A stretch of 6,056 nucleotides of DNA from CAZSPL01 sp964608735 (GTDB lineage: Bacteria > JAJVIF01 > JAPKYR01 > CAZSPL01), in NCBI GenBank assembly GCA_964608735.1, contig CAZSPL010000217.1, positions 1-6,056 on the forward strand, written 5' to 3'. Shown one piece after another: positions 3,538 through 6,056 of this stretch (position 1 is the stretch's first letter; the number at the start of each line of letters is the position of its first letter). The position numbers and the translations under genes are program-made. The notes beneath the pieces are model-generated. The model worked only from the letters and a program-made list of their open reading frames with translations. It had not been told where the DNA came from and did not search any database.

Positions 3538-5955
3538 ATGGTAAAGCTTTCCGAAAAGTACGCTAACAGTGGGAGGACGGTCCTCGATTCATACCTTCTA
3601 AGCTACAACAAGAAATCAGGGGAAGTTTCGGTAACGCAGGCACGTAACGCGTTGCAGCATTTTAACGTCACGGAGCATGCATGGGGGGAGAACTGTGGTT
3701 CCGGCACACAGACAACGGATGACGATTGCGTCGTTATCACGGCGGAGCATCACAAGCCGACTCACTCGATCGAAGGCACTATCATCATCCGGAACAACTA
3801 TTTTGACGACCCGGATTACTACGACGGGTTCGACGTCAGGGCTATTTTCGTTGAGATAGACACTGACGGCGACGACGAATTCGTCTATGACACGTTTGAT
3901 TGGATGTGGCCGGTTTGCGACTACACTGACCTTTACGCGGATGATGAGGGCATGCCGGAAGATATAGACGCGGATGCCGGGGATTATGGCGGCACAAATC
4001 CGTTTCTTCCATTCTACGTGGAGTCGGGGGATTATGATGAAACCGACAGGGCATTGGCTTATGGAGAGGAGATGACAAATACTTTCATTCTCGCGATAAA
4101 TGAGGTTGAAGATCTGGAGGCAGAGGATATACAGGCCTTGATAATGATCGATGCCTGCCAGAGCAACCCGCCTGTCAGCGAACCATCCGAACCCTACCCC
4201 AACTGCCCGGAGCCATATCTTCTTGAGGCGTTTACTGAGCTTCAAGATTACAATTTCATCGATCTGCCGCTTGGAGGTTACGAGTATCTCGGTGGCTTAA
4301 TCACGCTTTATGACCACCAGAATGATTACCCGCCTGGAACCAGCTATGGCAGCTTCACGATTAACAGCACTTTAACATTCTTCCAGTATGAAAGCGATAT
4401 CGAGGGCAGCATTGAATCTATAGGCAGCAACTATCCGGATCCGGGCGGCCGTTTTGAGTTCTACATAACCCCTGATACCGATTATGCGGGTTTGTACGAA
4501 GGCGTATTAAGGATGGAGGAATGGCAAGGCGCGACCCAGACCCTGAAACACAAGATTTGGGTTTCTGTGACTCCGCAAACGCCTACGCCAACAGAGCTGG
4601 ATTTCACCGGACCGTGCGCGCCAGTCCGATTCGATTGGGACACCGATAACACTCTTGATACGATTTTTCGCGCCGGTAATACTATCTACGCTACCGGCAC
4701 AGCCTGGGGCGATGAAGGGAAAACGTATTCAACAGGGATCAACCCGGCGATGACCGGAGTTCCCACTATTGAAGATGATCATATTATCCTCGCCCAGAAT
4801 TATTGGGTACATGCAGGCTTAAGCTTTCATCAGGACTGTCGAATTCTTGTGCTTGATTGCAGCGAGGACGACGAGGAAGAGATAGTACTGGACCCGCCAC
4901 CCGTCCTCGAATCACCCGCCACTGGACAGCCGGTTCCTTTCGATTATGATGGTACTGGGAACTATGACATATTCGTTCTCTGTGGAGGAGGGGGGGGTCA
5001 TGATGAAGTAGATGCCTATGCTTTGAATATAATCGATGGCGATGGCGACCTTGCCGCCACGGGGCCTGTCCAGAATACAGCCGTTTATTACGGTTCGCCA
5101 GCAATCTTCGAAGACAGCGGGACTACCTATGCGGTTGTAGTTAGATCGGTAAGCGGCACGCTGACGCTTGAGATATGGGATCTTGACACTCTCAGCGAGG
5201 AGTCGGATCCTATAGGTGAATTTGAACTCGATTCAGATTCGACAATGGCTGATCTTACGCCGGTAATCAGCAAATCGGGTCAAAATTGGATTATCTACGT
5301 GCCAACAGAGGATGAGATTTTTATCTATACGTGGGATGGATACGAACTCGACGATCATCAAGTTGTCGATTATCCTGGCGACAACGAGAATCAAGGCAGT
5401 GAGCTTGCCATTGGTGACATGAACGGCGACGGCTTTGAGGATGTCGTCGTTGGCCTAACTGAAGGAGTATGCGTTTATACCGGCTACAGGGAATCGGCTG
5501 GCGATAGCTTGCAGATTATTTGGAGCTGGCTTGATGTGAGTTACCCCANNNNNNNNNNCTTTGGACAAGGGGGACATTATCACGTTGGTTCTACACCGGT
5601 GCTGATAGATGCCAATGGAGACCATTATCTTGATGTTATATGCAGCGTCGACGGCGAAATTGTCATTTATGATGGTTCGCCTTTCAACAACCATAACCGC
5701 CTCGACGATAGTGACCGGGAGCTATGGGCGTATGCGCCCTTTGCAGAAACAGCTAAACAGGTTTCTCCCGTTATTTCTGAACTGGTTTCCGGTGGCTTGC
5801 ATTTTCTTGAAATCGGGATGCCGTTCAGTGATAACTATAGGCTGATTAACACAAGATTCAAGTGGCACGATGAAGCCTATCAACCGGCTCCCTGGCTGAA
5901 AGCGTATTACAGTCTGAACAACTGGAATAACACGCAAGAGAGCCCGCCATATTAA
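3538..5955 (+). CDS. Large acidic, presumably secreted protein with FG-GAP-like repeats (intact frame 805 aa; real start probably 3458)
   Basis: The first ATG in this frame is at 3538, but the promoter, ribosome binding site and upstream ATG indicate a start at 3458 across the poly-G tract. The N-terminal half (about 1-350) matches no family I can name. It has a SYNKKSGEVSV strand, an Asp/Tyr-rich stretch, paired cysteines and DTDGDDEF (108-115). A beta-rich segment at about 275-350 ends in KIWVSVTPQTPTPTE, like an Ig-type domain plus linker. The C-terminal half has Asp-rich calcium-loop motifs: DWDTDNTLD (366-374), DYDGTGNYD (469-477), DMNGDGFED (627-635) and DANGDHYLD (691-699). These fit FG-GAP/VCBS blades of a beta-propeller. 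Such proteins are usually extracellular and bind ligands or surfaces. Ten Ns interrupt the gene (residues about 671-674 unknown), yet the frame continues across them. Codon use is less GC-rich than that of the upstream genes. A lipoprotein gene follows after 14 bases. Confidence 0.8.
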   Translation: MVKLSEKYANSGRTVLDSYLLSYNKKSGEVSVTQARNALQHFNVTEHAWGENCGSGTQTTDDDCVVITAEHHKPTHSIEGTIIIRNNYFDDPDYYDGFDVRAIFVEIDTDGDDEFVYDTFDWMWPVCDYTDLYADDEGMPEDIDADAGDYGGTNPFLPFYVESGDYDETDRALAYGEEMTNTFILAINEVEDLEAEDIQALIMIDACQSNPPVSEPSEPYPNCPEPYLLEAFTELQDYNFIDLPLGGYEYLGGLITLYDHQNDYPPGTSYGSFTINSTLTFFQYESDIEGSIESIGSNYPDPGGRFEFYITPDTDYAGLYEGVLRMEEWQGATQTLKHKIWVSVTPQTPTPTELDFTGPCAPVRFDWDTDNTLDTIFRAGNTIYATGTAWGDEGKTYSTGINPAMTGVPTIEDDHIILAQNYWVHAGLSFHQDCRILVLDCSEDDEEEIVLDPPPVLESPATGQPVPFDYDGTGNYDIFVLCGGGGGHDEVDAYALNIIDGDGDLAATGPVQNTAVYYGSPAIFEDSGTTYAVVVRSVSGTLTLEIWDLDTLSEESDPIGEFELDSDSTMADLTPVISKSGQNWIIYVPTEDEIFIYTWDGYELDDHQVVDYPGDNENQGSELAIGDMNGDGFEDVVVGLTEGVCVYTGYRESAGDSLQIIWSWLDVSYPXXXXFGQGGHYHVGSTPVLIDANGDHYLDVICSVDGEIVIYDGSPFNNHNRLDDSDRELWAYAPFAETAKQVSPVISELVSGGLHFLEIGMPFSDNYRLINTRFKWHDEAYQPAPWLKAYYSLNNWNNTQESPPY
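4990..4997 (+). repeat. Second G homopolymer (8 Gs) in the same gene
   Basis: Eight Gs encode part of a Cys-Gly5-His segment just after the FG-GAP-like loop at residues 469-477. The frame is intact here. A slip at this site would truncate the protein in the propeller region, so it is a secondary place for frame error or variation. Confidence 0.6.
5549..5558. other. Assembly gap (10 Ns)
   Basis: Ten undetermined bases lie within the large gene. The reading frame before (ending in SYP) and after (FGQGGHYHVGS, then the DANGDHYLD loop) is the same, so the stated gap length is consistent with the true one modulo 3. A placeholder of fixed length cannot be excluded, and repeat sequence could be missing. 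Confidence 0.95.
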
Positions 5956-5969
5956 GTAGGAGGAATGAA

Positions 5970-6056
5970 ATGAGAATTTTGACAATAGCATTGACATTGC
6001 TGATGGGAGTGGGATTAATATCCTGCTCGGCATCATCGTTAACGGCGCCGGTTGAC
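5970..6056 (+). CDS. Small lipoprotein, 5' part only (first 29 codons)
   Basis: The ATG at 5970 follows AGGAGGA (5958-5964) at good spacing and lies 14 bases after the stop of the large gene. An earlier ATG at 5965 hits TGA after two codons and is discarded. The visible residues form a lipoprotein signal peptide: Arg2, a hydrophobic core rich in Leu, Ile and Gly, and a lipobox LISC with Cys19 as the modified residue, then SASSLTAPVD. The product would be anchored in a membrane by its lipid. The tight spacing suggests co-transcription with the large FG-GAP-like protein and possibly a joint envelope role. The rest of the protein lies beyond the window, so no family can be given. Confidence 0.75.
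   Translation, partial: MRILTIALTLLMGVGLISCSASSLTAPVD

Noticed and set aside
3616..4245. Minus-strand 209-codon open frame within the large gene
   Set aside because: It lies antisense to a well-supported coding frame with no promoter, ribosome binding site or recognisable motif.

Overview
The window looks like a draft, probably metagenome-derived, contig from a Gram-negative-type bacterium, most likely an anaerobe. Two predicted lipoproteins point to a bacterium with exported, lipid-anchored proteins. An Fe-S/flavin fusion enzyme is typical of anaerobic metabolism. A 10-N assembly gap inside a gene marks a short-read scaffold. I cannot name the organism. The coding style resembles uncultured candidate phyla, but that is only an impression.

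Layout. Positions 1-754 (minus) hold a DegT/DnrJ/EryC1-type PLP aminotransferase that runs off the left edge; its N-terminus looks damaged or non-standard. Positions 785-1048 carry no gene but hold several palindromic elements, including a 51-base Y-shaped element. Positions 1049-1642 (minus) encode a 197-residue lipoprotein of unknown function. Positions 1643-1783 are a divergent control region: three 13-bp tandem repeats that each carry TATAAT on the minus strand, two short palindromes, and a good sigma70-type promoter for the plus strand. That promoter would start transcription almost exactly at the ATG of the next gene.

Positions 1784-3263 (plus) form a two-gene operon. The first gene is a 2[4Fe-4S] ferredoxin fused to a nitroreductase. 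Four bases later comes a compact SagB/ThcOx-type nitroreductase. Both should bind FMN; the substrate is unknown, and no RiPP precursor, cyclodehydratase or transporter is present.

From 3264 the composition changes sharply, from GC-rich with C/G-ending codons to AT-rich spacer and more balanced codons. A strong promoter (3382-3409) and a strong ribosome binding site (3444-3450) lead to an ATG at 3458. Thirty bases into that frame is a run of 15 Gs followed at once by an in-frame TAG. One extra G would join this start to the long reading frame that follows (to 5955), an acidic, presumably secreted protein whose C-terminal half has FG-GAP-like Asp-rich loops. The gene is therefore phase-variable, frameshifted, or misassembled at the G run. 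Fourteen bases after it a small lipoprotein gene begins and runs off the right edge; the two are probably co-transcribed.

Most interesting points: the poly-G switch or lesion at the start of the large surface-type protein; the Fe-S nitroreductase/SagB-like pair behind a possibly leaderless promoter; the triple 13-bp repeat; and the Y-shaped repeat element.
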